Shown: in pieces, positions 18,320-26,393 of the stretch
How the letters are laid out: the number at the start of each line of letters is the position of its first letter
Position numbering within the stretch: position 1 is the first letter of the stretch
Assembly (NCBI GenBank): GCA_963739995.1
Contig: CAVUCH010000004.1
Location: 434,001-498,000 of the forward strand
Origin: CAVUCH01 sp963739995
Lineage (GTDB): Bacteria > Acidobacteriota > Vicinamibacteria > Vicinamibacterales > JAENWD01
Direction of reading: 5' to 3'
Length of the DNA: 64,000 bases
Position numbers and translations under genes: made by a program
The notes under the pieces: generated by a model
What the model was told of the DNA's origin: nothing
Database searches by the model: none
Seen by the model: the letters and a program-made list of their open reading frames with translations, nothing else

Positions 18320-19549
18320 CTACTGGCTGACCGCCCGCAGCTGACGCCGGCGCTCCCACACTCCGGTCATCGCCTTCCGCAGTTCTTCGTCCGTGATGTT
18401 CAGGTACCGCTGCGTCTGCTTGATGTCGGCATGGCCGAGCATCAGTTGGATCGTCCGGATGTCCACTCCATCGCTCAGGAGCCGACAGGCGCCCTCGTGA
18501 CGGAGGTCGTGCCAGTGCAGGTCGATCTGACGCAGCTTGGCGCGATCGACGCGTCCACCGGGTTTTGCGCGCTTCGTCTCGTGCCCGTTGGCGATCAGGA
18601 GCAACGACTCCCAGGCCGTCTTGAAGTTGGCCACGAACTCGCCCGCTGGCGATCCGAACACGTACACGTTGGGGCCGAGGGACGCGCGCCGCTTCAGAAC
18701 TGGCGCCACGCGTCCGAGCGGGTCGAATGGAATGCGGCGATTCTCCGCATCCTTCGCATGACGACCGGGAATGGCGATCTGGTGTCGCTCCCAGTCGACG
18801 TGCCGGTTCTGAATCCGCAGCATCTCGCCCCGGCGACAGCACGTCTCCAAGGCGCCGATGAGGCGGTCGTGCATCGCGGAACCGACGTACTTGTGTTCCG
18901 CTCCGCCCATCTGCGCGGATGCTGCGAGCAGCGCCTGTTCCTCCTGCAGTCCCGTGCGACGATCGCGCTTGGTCTCCTCCTTTGTTTTGATCGTCACTCC
19001 GAATCGGTGGAACGGCGTCGTCGCGAGATACGGCGGATCCTGGAAGCGTCCCCAGTTGATCGCCGCCCGTAGCGTGCTCAAGGCACGGTTCACCGTGGCA
19101 ACCTCGCGGTCCTTCCGGTACGCCGCCTTGAAGCGAAGCACTTCTGCCGGCTTCTCCAGCACCGTGACCGGCTGATCGCCGAGCACCGCCTTGATCGCCT
19201 TGAGACGGCCCCTAATCGTCGCCGGATCGCGGAGCCCTTCGGCCTCGACGTAGTTGGCGTAGTAGGTGTCGAGGAAGTCGGCGACCGTGACGCCGATCGC
19301 GGCTTTCGGAACATCGGGAGGAATCCTGGGGTCGCGTCCTGCGACAATTTCCGCCAGGAACTTCGGCTCCCACACCTTCACCGCCGTCTCTTTCGACGTG
19401 ATCGGCGCCGTGGCACCTCGGGCGATTGCGAATTCGTCGACCGGCATCCGCCACCGCTTTCGGTTGTGCATCACGTCGAAGTACCAGGGATGGGGACATC
19501 GAGGGCTTGCGCGACAGCCCATGTGCCTGCAGACCTTCCGAACAGCCAT
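18320..19549 (-). CDS. Tyrosine-type site-specific integrase
   Basis: This 409-residue phage/island integrase is expected to insert island 1 into the tRNA-Arg gene. A small N-terminal arm-binding domain contains a Cys/His cluster (VCRHMGCRASPRCPHPW). A SAM-like core-binding domain covers about 100-200. The catalytic domain has Arg in ETCCRRGEMLRI, HxLRH in HWHDLRHEGA, His in LGHADIKQTQ and the nucleophile Tyr in QRYLNI. ATG at 19549 is preceded by AAGGAG at correct spacing; the open frame to 19681 lacks one. It reads toward the tRNA and ends 66 bp from it. The excisionase gene lies immediately upstream. Confidence 0.93.
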   Translation of the reverse strand: MAVRKVCRHMGCRASPRCPHPWYFDVMHNRKRWRMPVDEFAIARGATAPITSKETAVKVWEPKFLAEIVAGRDPRIPPDVPKAAIGVTVADFLDTYYANYVEAEGLRDPATIRGRLKAIKAVLGDQPVTVLEKPAEVLRFKAAYRKDREVATVNRALSTLRAAINWGRFQDPPYLATTPFHRFGVTIKTKEETKRDRRTGLQEEQALLAASAQMGGAEHKYVGSAMHDRLIGALETCCRRGEMLRIQNRHVDWERHQIAIPGRHAKDAENRRIPFDPLGRVAPVLKRRASLGPNVYVFGSPAGEFVANFKTAWESLLLIANGHETKRAKPGGRVDRAKLRQIDLHWHDLRHEGACRLLSDGVDIRTIQLMLGHADIKQTQRYLNITDEELRKAMTGVWERRRQLRAVSQ

Positions 19550-19565
19550 ACGTGCTCCTTTCCGT

Positions 19566-19832
19566 TTACGAGACCTTCGTCGGTGCGCCTCGACTGATCC
19601 AGTCGAGGACGTCATCTGTGTGAAACCTCCTACCTCTGACGCCGAAGCGCTGCGACCGCAGCAGCCCGCGCCAGTATGCACGCCGAACGGTTTCTTCGTG
19701 GCAGCCGACGAACCGTGCCACCTCGCGGGCGGTCAGCAACCGATTGGGCAGGCCCTCCGCGTGTCGCGCGGCGTCGCCTCCGTGCTGATTGTCGACCCGA
19801 ACGGGTTCCGAATCCGAGAGCAGATTCCTCAT
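19566..19832 (-). CDS. Excisionase-like helix-turn-helix protein
   Basis: This 88-residue protein has a MerR/Xis-type winged helix: RLLTAREVARFVGCHEETVR, then the wing RFGVRGRRFHTDDVLDWI. Such proteins bend attachment-site DNA and direct excision, or act as small repressors. ATG at 19832 has GGAGGAG directly upstream. It precedes the integrase by 16 bp and so is probably cotranscribed with it. Confidence 0.8.
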   Translation of the reverse strand: MRNLLSDSEPVRVDNQHGGDAARHAEGLPNRLLTAREVARFVGCHEETVRRAYWRGLLRSQRFGVRGRRFHTDDVLDWISRGAPTKVS

Positions 19833-20696
19833 GGCCTCCTCCGAGGATTCGCCGATCGGCATCAGCCGACCAAAGCCGGCGAGACGACGACCAGCGATGG
19901 GGCGCCGCACCACGACGGTGAGAACGCCGATGTTGTTGGGGAAACGAGCCGGGAGGCCCCGCAGGGAGTGAAGGACCTGAGGTCGATCACCGATCCTGCG
20001 GCCGGCTCGGGGGCCCGGAGCGCAAGGGGATCTGAGATCGCCCGTGCGATACCCGGGTTGAGCCGATGACAGCCGTCAGCTTCTACTCCGTGACGGTGTC
20101 GGCGGATGCTCCATCCGCGCTGTGTCGGCTCGTGAGGCAGTTCGATGCGCGGGGTTGATGCCTCCGCGCATTCGTTGCCTCGGGCGCTGCGACGAATTCT
20201 CGGGTATCGAGGACGCGTTCGCAGAAGCCTTTCACTTCGGAGTCACCGGCCCATCCGTGGTGCGCTTCGGTGCGGCGAACTGTGAAGTCGCACCGCAGCA
20301 GTCAGCGCTGGTCGCTTGTTGCCGGTTGCCTGAGCTGCCTCGTGCTGTCTCAGGCTGCCTCGTGCCGGCTGCGACTTTCATCCACGTCCCGGTGATCGGG
20401 TGCTTCTCGCTGGTGCTCTGAGAGCGACGAGCGCGAAGCGAAGTCCACGTGGACCTGAGGTCGAACGTGGAGGGTGGCGACGGATCGCCACGAACGAACG
20501 AATCGACGTTACGCTCGTCGTCAGACCGTGTCAAGTTCCCGATGTTCGCGTTCCCGATGTTCGCGTGTCAAAGCGTGTCGAAGCGATTGTTCGCGATGTT
20601 CGGCATGTCAGGGACTGTTGCCTTGGGTTGCCTCAGGTGGCCTCGTGTTGACCGGTCCGCGTTGACGATGCCATCGTCGTCCTGGAGGACCTGACA
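19833..20696. other. Long non-coding stretch upstream of the integron integrase
   Basis: No supported gene is seen. A perfect tandem 15-bp repeat, TTCCCGATGTTCGCG twice, lies at 20536-20565, with a partial third copy near 20587. Several GGTTGCCT/TGCCTCGTG motifs (about 20325-20365 and 20625-20655) resemble the GGTTGCCTC that flanks both truncated tRNA copies. In a classic integron this side would hold attI and the cassette promoter, but no cassette lies here. Confidence 0.5.
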
Positions 20697-21722
20697 ATGG
20701 AAGAAGCGGGCGTCATGCAACGGGAGAGCCCTGAGAGACCGTCCGTCGCGGTCGCAACGACTGGTGCGCCGAAGCTGCTCGATCGAGTTCGTCAAACGAT
20801 TCGCGCGAAGCATTACAGTCGCCGAACCGAGAGCGCCTACGTCGATTGGATTCGCCGATACGTCCTCTTTCACCGGAAACGGCATCCCTCTGAAATGGGA
20901 GCTCAGGAGATCGCGGGCTTTCTGACGTGGCTCGCGACGAATCGACGCGTCAGCGCTTCAACGCAGAACCAGTCGCTCAGCGCGCTTCTGTTCCTGTATC
21001 GCCATGTCCTCCACATCGAGATCGGGCCGATCGAGAACGTGCCGCGCGCTCGCATGCCGGTTCGCGTACCTGTTGTCCTGAGCCGCGACGAGGTCGCGCG
21101 CATCATGAAGCATCTCAATGGCGTCATGTGGATGATGGTGGCCCTCTTGTACGGCGCCGGGCTGCGGCTGCAGGAATGCCTGGAGCTCCGCGTGAAGGAC
21201 ATCGATCGGGAGCGGCGGCAGATTGTGATTCGACGCGGCAAGGGCCAGAAGGACCGGCCAACCGTATTGCCAACCGCCGTTGTCCAGCCGTTGGCTCGCC
21301 ATCTCGAGTCCGTGAAGCGACAACACGAGGCCGATCTCGCGCGAGGGTTGGGGCGAGTCGTGCTGCCCTTCGCGCTCGACCGCAAATACCCGAACGCACC
21401 CACCGAATGGGGTTGGCAGTTCGTGTTTCCCGCGTCTCGGGTGTGTACGGATCCGAGATGGGGGCCACCGACGCGGTTTCATCTGCACGAATCCGTCGTG
21501 CAGAAAGCTGTCGCGCACGCGGCGCAGCAGGCCGCGATCACGAAGCGTGTCAGCCCACACACTTTCAGGCACTCATTCGCAACACACCTGCTCGAGGATG
21601 GCTACGACATCAGAACTGTGCAGGAGCTGCTCGGGCACGCGGACGTCAGCACGACGATGGTGTACACGCACGTGCTCAATCGCGGTCCGCTCGGCGTGCG
21701 CAGTCCTGTCGACCGACTCTGA
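20697..21722 (+). CDS. intI: Integron integrase
   Basis: This 341-residue tyrosine recombinase is of the IntI type, which recombines folded single-stranded attC sites into attI. Evidence includes the N-terminal LLDRVRQTIRAKHYSRRTESAY and the catalytic Arg in GAGLRLQECLELRVKDID. The IntI-specific extra patch covers RWGPPTRFHLHESVVQKAV. The catalytic close is HTFRHSFATHLL, LGHADVSTTMVYTHV. GGAGG lies 8 bases before the ATG. Length is normal for IntI. It is transcribed in the same direction as the downstream cassette, unlike the divergent layout of classic integrons. Confidence 0.93.
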   Translation: MEEAGVMQRESPERPSVAVATTGAPKLLDRVRQTIRAKHYSRRTESAYVDWIRRYVLFHRKRHPSEMGAQEIAGFLTWLATNRRVSASTQNQSLSALLFLYRHVLHIEIGPIENVPRARMPVRVPVVLSRDEVARIMKHLNGVMWMMVALLYGAGLRLQECLELRVKDIDRERRQIVIRRGKGQKDRPTVLPTAVVQPLARHLESVKRQHEADLARGLGRVVLPFALDRKYPNAPTEWGWQFVFPASRVCTDPRWGPPTRFHLHESVVQKAVAHAAQQAAITKRVSPHTFRHSFATHLLEDGYDIRTVQELLGHADVSTTMVYTHVLNRGPLGVRSPVDRL

Positions 21723-22093
21723 TGTCGGCGAACGCGGTTGGCTGCGAACAGTGGCGTCCAATCAAGGTCCACGGCCGTCCGGATTGACGCTCGAAATTCG
21801 TTGATCTGTCAGAAGGTTGGTCGTTCCAAGGTGGTAGCCCGATGCTCGTCATTAGCCGCGAGCGCTCGCGTCCAATGCGGGCCGCTGGCGGCCAATGACG
21901 TTTCCGTCGCTGTGTCGGGTCCGTGCTAAGATTCGCGCCCACAAGGACATCCGGTCCGAGTACGTCGGTCAGGCCGTCGCATATGGACGCGAAGGCGTGA
22001 CCGGTCTACTCCATAAGTAGTTGGGCGGACAAGAATGCCGAAGCGAGGCAGGTGGCTCAAGGCCGACGACTGCGTTGAAGATAGGAGTTCTGA
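21723..22093 (+). other. Candidate attI region
   Basis: This spacer separates intI from its first cassette. GTTGGGC at 22020-22026 fits the GTTRRRY core recombination site and would put the cassette boundary between 22020 and 22021. A 14-bp perfect palindrome CGCGAGCGCTCGCG lies at 21857-21870, and a CCAATG direct repeat flanks GGGCCGCTGGCGG. Proof of attI function is lacking. Confidence 0.4.
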
Positions 22094-22858
22094 GTGCCAG
22101 CTCGTATGACCGGGAAGGTCGTTGTCATTACTGGGGGTGCGGCCGGCATCGGGCGCGCAAGCGCCATCGCCTTCGCGCGTGAGGGCGCGAGTGTGGTCAT
22201 CGGCGACATCGATGGCGCCGGAGCCGATGAGACGGTGTCGAGAATACGAGAGGGTGGCGGTAATGCGACTTCCGTTCGTACCGACGTGACCAAATCGGCC
22301 GACGTACGGAGAATGGTACAGAGCGCGGTCGAGCAGCATGGCGGTCTGGACTACGCGTTTAATAACGCCGGGTTCGTAGGGTCGAGCGCCGGTATCGTCG
22401 GCACGACCGAGGAAGAATGGCACCAGGCCGTCGCCCTCAATCTGACGAGCGTGTGGCTGTGCATGAAGTACGAGATCCCCGAGATGCTCAAACGCGGGGG
22501 CGGCGCCATCGTGAACAATGGTTCGGTAGTCGGATTGGTCGGTTCGCCCTTGATCGTCGGAAGTGTGGCGACCAAGCATGGCGTGTCTGGTCTCACGAAA
22601 ACGGCGGCACTCGAATACGCAACGCAGGGGATACGCGTAAACGCTGTTGCGCCAGGATTGGTGCGGACTATGCTGGCTGAGCGGGTGGTGAGGTCGCTCC
22701 CGCCGGGGGCCGAAGAGGCAATCTTGTCGGTGGTGCCACAAAACCGATGGTGCACACCGGAGGAGGTTGCGGAGGTCGTCGTCTTCCTCTGTTCGGATGC
22801 AGCCTCCTACGTCACGGGTCATGTCATGCCGATTGACGGTGGTCAAACCGCACGCTGA
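22094..22858 (+). CDS. Short-chain dehydrogenase/reductase (integron cassette gene)
   Basis: This is a 254-residue classical SDR: the dinucleotide-binding TGGAAGIGRA motif (about residue 14), acidic GDIDGAG at the end of beta-2 (suggests NAD preference), NNAG (about 92) and the C-terminal AVAPGLVRT. The catalytic Ser is kept in NNGSVVG. At the position of the Tyr in YxxxK the sequence reads SVATK, so the catalytic Tyr is replaced by Ser. Activity may be lost or altered. GTG at 22094 has GGAG 7 bases upstream; ATG at 22106 is the alternative. An attC site follows at 22951. Confidence 0.9.
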   Translation: MPARMTGKVVVITGGAAGIGRASAIAFAREGASVVIGDIDGAGADETVSRIREGGGNATSVRTDVTKSADVRRMVQSAVEQHGGLDYAFNNAGFVGSSAGIVGTTEEEWHQAVALNLTSVWLCMKYEIPEMLKRGGGAIVNNGSVVGLVGSPLIVGSVATKHGVSGLTKTAALEYATQGIRVNAVAPGLVRTMLAERVVRSLPPGAEEAILSVVPQNRWCTPEEVAEVVVFLCSDAASYVTGHVMPIDGGQTAR

Positions 22859-22950
22859 CCGCTGCCATATCTGATGCAGCGGCTACCTCGATCAAGGGTA
22901 TCGTCATCTCCGGGGGCTCGAGGCGGTGCTGACTCGCAAGGATCCGAGCC

Positions 22951-23023
22951 GCCCAACACGGCATGCAGCCGACGGCGCTCGGTGGAATCATGAGCGCCGC
23001 GGCTGATGCCGGAGCCGTTAGGC
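22951..23023 (+). repeat. attC recombination site (73 bp)
   Basis: The site runs from R'' GCCCAAC (22951-22957) to R' GTTAGGC (23017-23023), matching RYYYAAC and GTTRRRY. Between them CGGCATGCAGCCG pairs with CGGCTGATGCCG, leaving one unpaired G, the hallmark extrahelical base. CGGCGCTC then pairs perfectly with GAGCGCCG around a loop of about 11 bases. Orientation matches a cassette whose gene is the SDR upstream. Confidence 0.82.
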
Positions 23024-23167
23024 GATGCAAAGTCGTCCCGAAACCCGTCGCTCCGATAATTGCGATCAGAGGAAGCGCGCTGGGCGGGTCAAGGGCGCGC
23101 AGCGGCGAAGCGAACCCTTGACGCGTCCAAGCGCTTCCGCAGAATCAATCGCCGGAGCGACGGGTGG

Positions 23168-23641
23168 TTACTCTCGAATGAACTTCTTCACCAACCGCCC
23201 TACCTCCGGGACGTTCAAGAACTCGCCGGGACGCGCCACGTTCACCGCTTGATACTGTTTTCGATCGAAGTGCCCCGGTGCTGTGTTCACGGTGACGATG
23301 AATTCCACGTTCGCTGCAAGCGCGCATTCCAGGAAGCGGTTGTCCGGTTCGTGCCGGATGACATTGAGCTCGGTCAGCGGATAGCACACGGGAAAGCTCT
23401 CGACAATTTCAGCGACGAATTCGGGATGGTCGCCGAGGACGTCCGCGTACTCTTCGAGGATCGCCGGACTGACCCACGCCTCGATCAGACCGGCGTGTGC
23501 GAGCTCGTAGATGAGCGCCGAGGCGTTGTTGTCGGCCGGGAAGGTCGCGAGCTTCAGAATGCAGGTGTCAAGGACGACTCGCAAGGTAGGGCCTGGCGCG
23601 TCGCAGCGCCCGTGCGCGTCGCTTGGTTTCGACGGACGCAA
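23168..23641 (-). CDS. PIN-domain toxin-like nuclease
   Basis: This protein of up to 157 residues has the PIN RNase fold seen in toxin-antitoxin toxins. Acidic positions lie in RVVLDTCIL, SPAILEEYADVL and EPDNRFLECALAANVEFIV. The usual TGD near the end is TVN, so one acidic ligand is altered. The PIN core begins at residue 20, and a TTG at 23584 may be the true start, giving about 138 residues. It overlaps the gene upstream. It lies just beyond the attC site but reads against the cassette direction, as some cassette-borne toxin pairs do. Confidence 0.75.
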   Translation of the reverse strand: MRPSKPSDAHGRCDAPGPTLRVVLDTCILKLATFPADNNASALIYELAHAGLIEAWVSPAILEEYADVLGDHPEFVAEIVESFPVCYPLTELNVIRHEPDNRFLECALAANVEFIVTVNTAPGHFDRKQYQAVNVARPGEFLNVPEVGRLVKKFIRE

Positions 23642-23753
23642 CCGCCTCGGCTTCGGTCATGGTTTTGCCGCGGTTCTGGCGGTGCGCTCGCGCCAGTGCC
23701 GGGGACAGCTTGAACCGGACAACCTTGCCGCCAACGACGGCCGTCGCATACAT
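23568..23753 (-). CDS. Small basic protein, probable PIN antitoxin
   Basis: This is a 61-residue protein (starts MYATAVVGGKVVRF) rich in Ala and Arg with a predicted C-terminal helix (EAEAVASVETKRRARALRRA). It overlaps the 5' end of the PIN gene on the same strand, the normal layout of an antitoxin-toxin pair. No known antitoxin family is recognised, and the longer frame to 23894 has no support. Confidence 0.5.
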   Translation of the reverse strand: MYATAVVGGKVVRFKLSPALARAHRQNRGKTMTEAEAVASVETKRRARALRRARPYLASRP

Positions 23754-23930
23754 GACACCAGCGTACGCGAAGGCAGCCACCGACACAAGCGATCCGACGC
23801 ATGCATTCCCGCACGGTTGCGGCGCATCCGTCCGGACGAAATGACACAGCCTCGCGTGCGGCTTCTGACCGCAAGACGGCTCGCGATCTGACACGCACCG
23901 CCCTCACCTCTCGCTCTGAACCGGACACGC

Positions 23931-24013
23931 GGAACCGAGACGTGAACGACCCCTGGGCCGCCCTCGGGGTCACAGTCCGGGGCGGGAGGCGGGGTCGTTC
24001 ACGTCTCGGTTCC
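23931..24013. repeat. Perfect 23-bp inverted repeat (cruciform)
   Basis: The arms 23931-23953 and 23991-24013 are exact reverse complements (GGAACCGAGACG... / ...CGTCTCGGTTCC), separated by 37 bases. The spacer has its own CCGCCC/GGGCGG stem, so the hairpin can extend. It lies downstream of the three-gene operon end (24135). It may be a bidirectional terminator, a replication or transfer nick region, or a transposon scar. Confidence 0.75.
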
Positions 24014-24134
24014 GTTCCTGCGCTGACACCGACAATGACAGGGGCGGCACAGAACGCCGCCCCATTTACGCGCGGCCCACCAGCGCAAGTCGTTACGCCG
24101 TCTGCACGTTGTCGCCGTCTCCACAGGCGCGACC

Positions 24135-25253
24135 TTACATCAGCACCGAGCGCTCACGCGACGGCCACGGGGTTGAGGGACGGGGTTGAGAGCGTGCGGG
24201 CGTGATGTCCCCCCTTGCGGCTCCCTTCTCAACCCCCTTCTCAACGTCTTCGGCTTGCGAACGCCGTCGGTCGGCCAGGGGTGAGAGATGTCGATATGTA
24301 TGCGGGAGCACGAGCGACTCAACGCGTCCCGCGCCGGCATTCAGCGCCTCGGCGATGACGGGTGATGACCGGCCTTCGAAGACCGCGTCGCCGCGCTTCA
24401 GCCATTGCTGGTACAGCGCCGAGAATCGCGCCGTGTCGAATACCCTTGCCCCGACGTCAAGGAACCTCTGGTCCTGGGGGTGCAACGGCTCACGCGTCGC
24501 TTTGTCGCGATGCTCGAAGTACCACTTGAGCTCGGCGATCGTCGCCGGAGGGAGCGGCGACTCCAGTTCCTCGTGGATGACGGTTTGGTACGCGTCGTAG
24601 ACGCGGTCAAGCGGGCGGGGGAAGAGGATTCGTATCGTCCAGGTCGGCGCGACTCGGAGCAGCGTGGCATGCCCCTGAAGGAACGTTCGGATCGCGTCCG
24701 TCGACACTTCGGTTGCCAGGTACAGAAGAACCGTGCGCCCATCCGACTCCACGCCGATCGGGAGCGCGCCGGGCAGTGCCACCACGTGCGTCGAGTCGTC
24801 CTCCGGCGATGACGTCTGGCTCGTCGCCGCAGAGGCCGATGCGGTGAGCCTGGCCAGGTAGGCGGCCTTCTCCACTGCGGTCGTGATCCACTCGACGTCC
24901 AGCGTGGTGAGCACCGCGTCGAGCAGCATCAGCCGCTCGATTGCGAGTCGCGGTGACACCAGCCGGCGGTACCGGCTCCCGGCATCGCCGACGACGTGAT
25001 ACAGCGCTTTGGAACGGACGTGGTACAGCCGCGCGCGGTTGTGAATGCAGTCAATGGCACGCGCGAAGCCGCGTCGAACGAGCCTGTCGAAAAAAGCGTT
25101 GCACTTTGCCCCGTACGCCACGCCAGCGAAGCGGGCATATTGACGCGGCACACACACCCCGGCGTGCCGCATCACGAGCATCAGGAACCGCGCCTGACGC
25201 TCCGTGAACCCAAACTCGGTGACGGTCTGGATGCGATCGTGGGCCGTCGTCAT
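24135..25253 (-). CDS. Island protein with N-terminal winged helix (replication-relaxation-like)
   Basis: This is a 372-residue protein. Residues 1-60 look like a winged helix (TEFGFTERQARFLMLVMRH, KCNAFFDRLVRRGFARAI). A central region contains a predicted mixed alpha/beta domain (GRTVLLYLATEVSTDAIRTF). It resembles proteins annotated replication-relaxation in integrative elements, but this is by pattern only. The ATG at 25253 overlaps the upstream stop by four bases (ATGA), indicating translational coupling, and GAGGAG lies 9 bases before it. The C-terminal tail is basic and Ser/Pro-rich. Confidence 0.6.
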   Translation of the reverse strand: MTTAHDRIQTVTEFGFTERQARFLMLVMRHAGVCVPRQYARFAGVAYGAKCNAFFDRLVRRGFARAIDCIHNRARLYHVRSKALYHVVGDAGSRYRRLVSPRLAIERLMLLDAVLTTLDVEWITTAVEKAAYLARLTASASAATSQTSSPEDDSTHVVALPGALPIGVESDGRTVLLYLATEVSTDAIRTFLQGHATLLRVAPTWTIRILFPRPLDRVYDAYQTVIHEELESPLPPATIAELKWYFEHRDKATREPLHPQDQRFLDVGARVFDTARFSALYQQWLKRGDAVFEGRSSPVIAEALNAGAGRVESLVLPHTYRHLSPLADRRRSQAEDVEKGVEKGAARGDITPARSQPRPSTPWPSRERSVLM

Positions 25254-25726
25254 CGCCACAACTCCTCGGCCAACCCGCCATGCCGGCCGGCGCCTTTGCC
25301 GCCGCCACTCCGCCCGCCGATGCGCAGGCTGATGCCCCGATAGGAGGAGAAGCCCGAGCGCGCCACGCTGGCGCCATGCGCCCCGCGGTAGTGCGGCGTT
25401 ACGACCTCGATGTCCTCGCGCTCCCAGCGGCCATCCGGTTCTTGGTACTCGATGCGGACATCGGGGAAATGGACCTCTTCGTCGAAGTACGGAAGATCGT
25501 GTTCGTGGGCCCATTCGCGAATCTCATCAGGCGTGCGATCCGGATGTCCGTCGTAGTCGTCACGGTCCTTGTCTCGCTCGTGGAGCCAGCGCTGGTACTC
25601 GCCCTTGAGTTCGTGGTCCAGAACGACGCGCTCGATGTGGGCGCCGCGTTCGGACAGGCGCGTCTCGGCCTGTTCGAAGGCGCGATAGACCTGGAGGTCG
25701 TGTTCCAGTTCCCGCTCACGCGCCAA
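25250..25726 (-). CDS. Island protein, unknown (158 aa)
   Basis: This highly charged 158-residue protein has a helical N-terminal half (ERELEHDLQVYRAFEQAETRLSER split over residues 3-26) and HERDKDRDDYDGHPD. It then has a predicted beta domain (YFDEEVHFPDVRIEYQEPDG) and a glycine-rich tail. No family recognised. Its start overlaps the stop region of the gene upstream (25716) and its stop overlaps the next start (25253), so the three genes form one tightly coupled unit. Confidence 0.6.
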   Translation of the reverse strand: MARERELEHDLQVYRAFEQAETRLSERGAHIERVVLDHELKGEYQRWLHERDKDRDDYDGHPDRTPDEIREWAHEHDLPYFDEEVHFPDVRIEYQEPDGRWEREDIEVVTPHYRGAHGASVARSGFSSYRGISLRIGGRSGGGKGAGRHGGLAEELWR

Positions 25727-26345
25727 GCCCGCCGTAGAAGGTCTGGTGGCGGTCTTGGTCGCGGTCCCGGTGGCTCTCGAGCAGGCTGCGGCCAGCCTTC
25801 GTCAGGCTGACAGCCTGGTCGCGGTATCCAGGCACTCTCCGCGTCTCGACGAGTCCTTGTTCACGTAGGTGGCGGAGGTCGCCGGAGCGAGGACCGGCGG
25901 GCCCGCCGTTGTGGTCACGGAGATCACGACTGGAGACCACTCGAAATGCTCCGACGGTCGCGAGCGTCCGGGATTCTGAGCCGCGCAGTGTGTACTCGCG
26001 ATCGCGCTCGCGAACCAGCTGGCGCTCCGGCCCACGCGGCAGGTGCACGTGACGCGTGAACGTGTCCCCCGCCTCCCGATCGCGTTCGCGAGTGTCGCGA
26101 TCGCGGTCGGCCCAGCGAGGATCATCATCGCGGTTTCGCCCGTCATGATCTGATTCTTGACGATTGTTGCCAGGACCACGTCCGAGTGAGCGTGCATCGT
26201 CATCGCGGTCGCGCGTGCGCGTCTCAGGTTGGCTCCAGTTGTCATCGCGATCGTGAACGCTGGGGCCACGCTGGCCTCCGCGACTTGACGTGTGGGAATG
26301 CCGCTCGTCCTCTCGCGGGTCGAAATCTCGAGGATCGAAATCCAT
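25716..26345 (-). CDS. Asp/Arg-rich protein with C-terminal winged helix
   Basis: This is a 209-residue protein. The first half is low-complexity and rich in Arg and Asp (DRDRDTRERDRE), probably disordered. From about residue 115, ESRTLATVGAFRVVSSRDL, HLREQGLVETRR and AVSLTKAGRSLLESH form a MarR/PadR-like winged helix. It is first in the three-gene island operon, with a possible regulatory or DNA-tethering role. The 27-bp arm-type repeat lies about 50 bp upstream, so the operon promoter region and the attachment end overlap. Confidence 0.6.
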   Translation of the reverse strand: MDFDPRDFDPREDERHSHTSSRGGQRGPSVHDRDDNWSQPETRTRDRDDDARSLGRGPGNNRQESDHDGRNRDDDPRWADRDRDTRERDREAGDTFTRHVHLPRGPERQLVRERDREYTLRGSESRTLATVGAFRVVSSRDLRDHNGGPAGPRSGDLRHLREQGLVETRRVPGYRDQAVSLTKAGRSLLESHRDRDQDRHQTFYGGLGA

Positions 26346-26393
26346 GACCGCGCTACCGTGGCCCCGCCACGTCGAGGACGCGGGCCGCTACGT

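Noticed and set aside
23754..24134. A second attC site for the PIN pair
   Set aside because: No pair of RYYYAAC and GTTRRRY boxes with complementary inner arms was found; the strong 23-bp inverted repeat there lacks the core sites.
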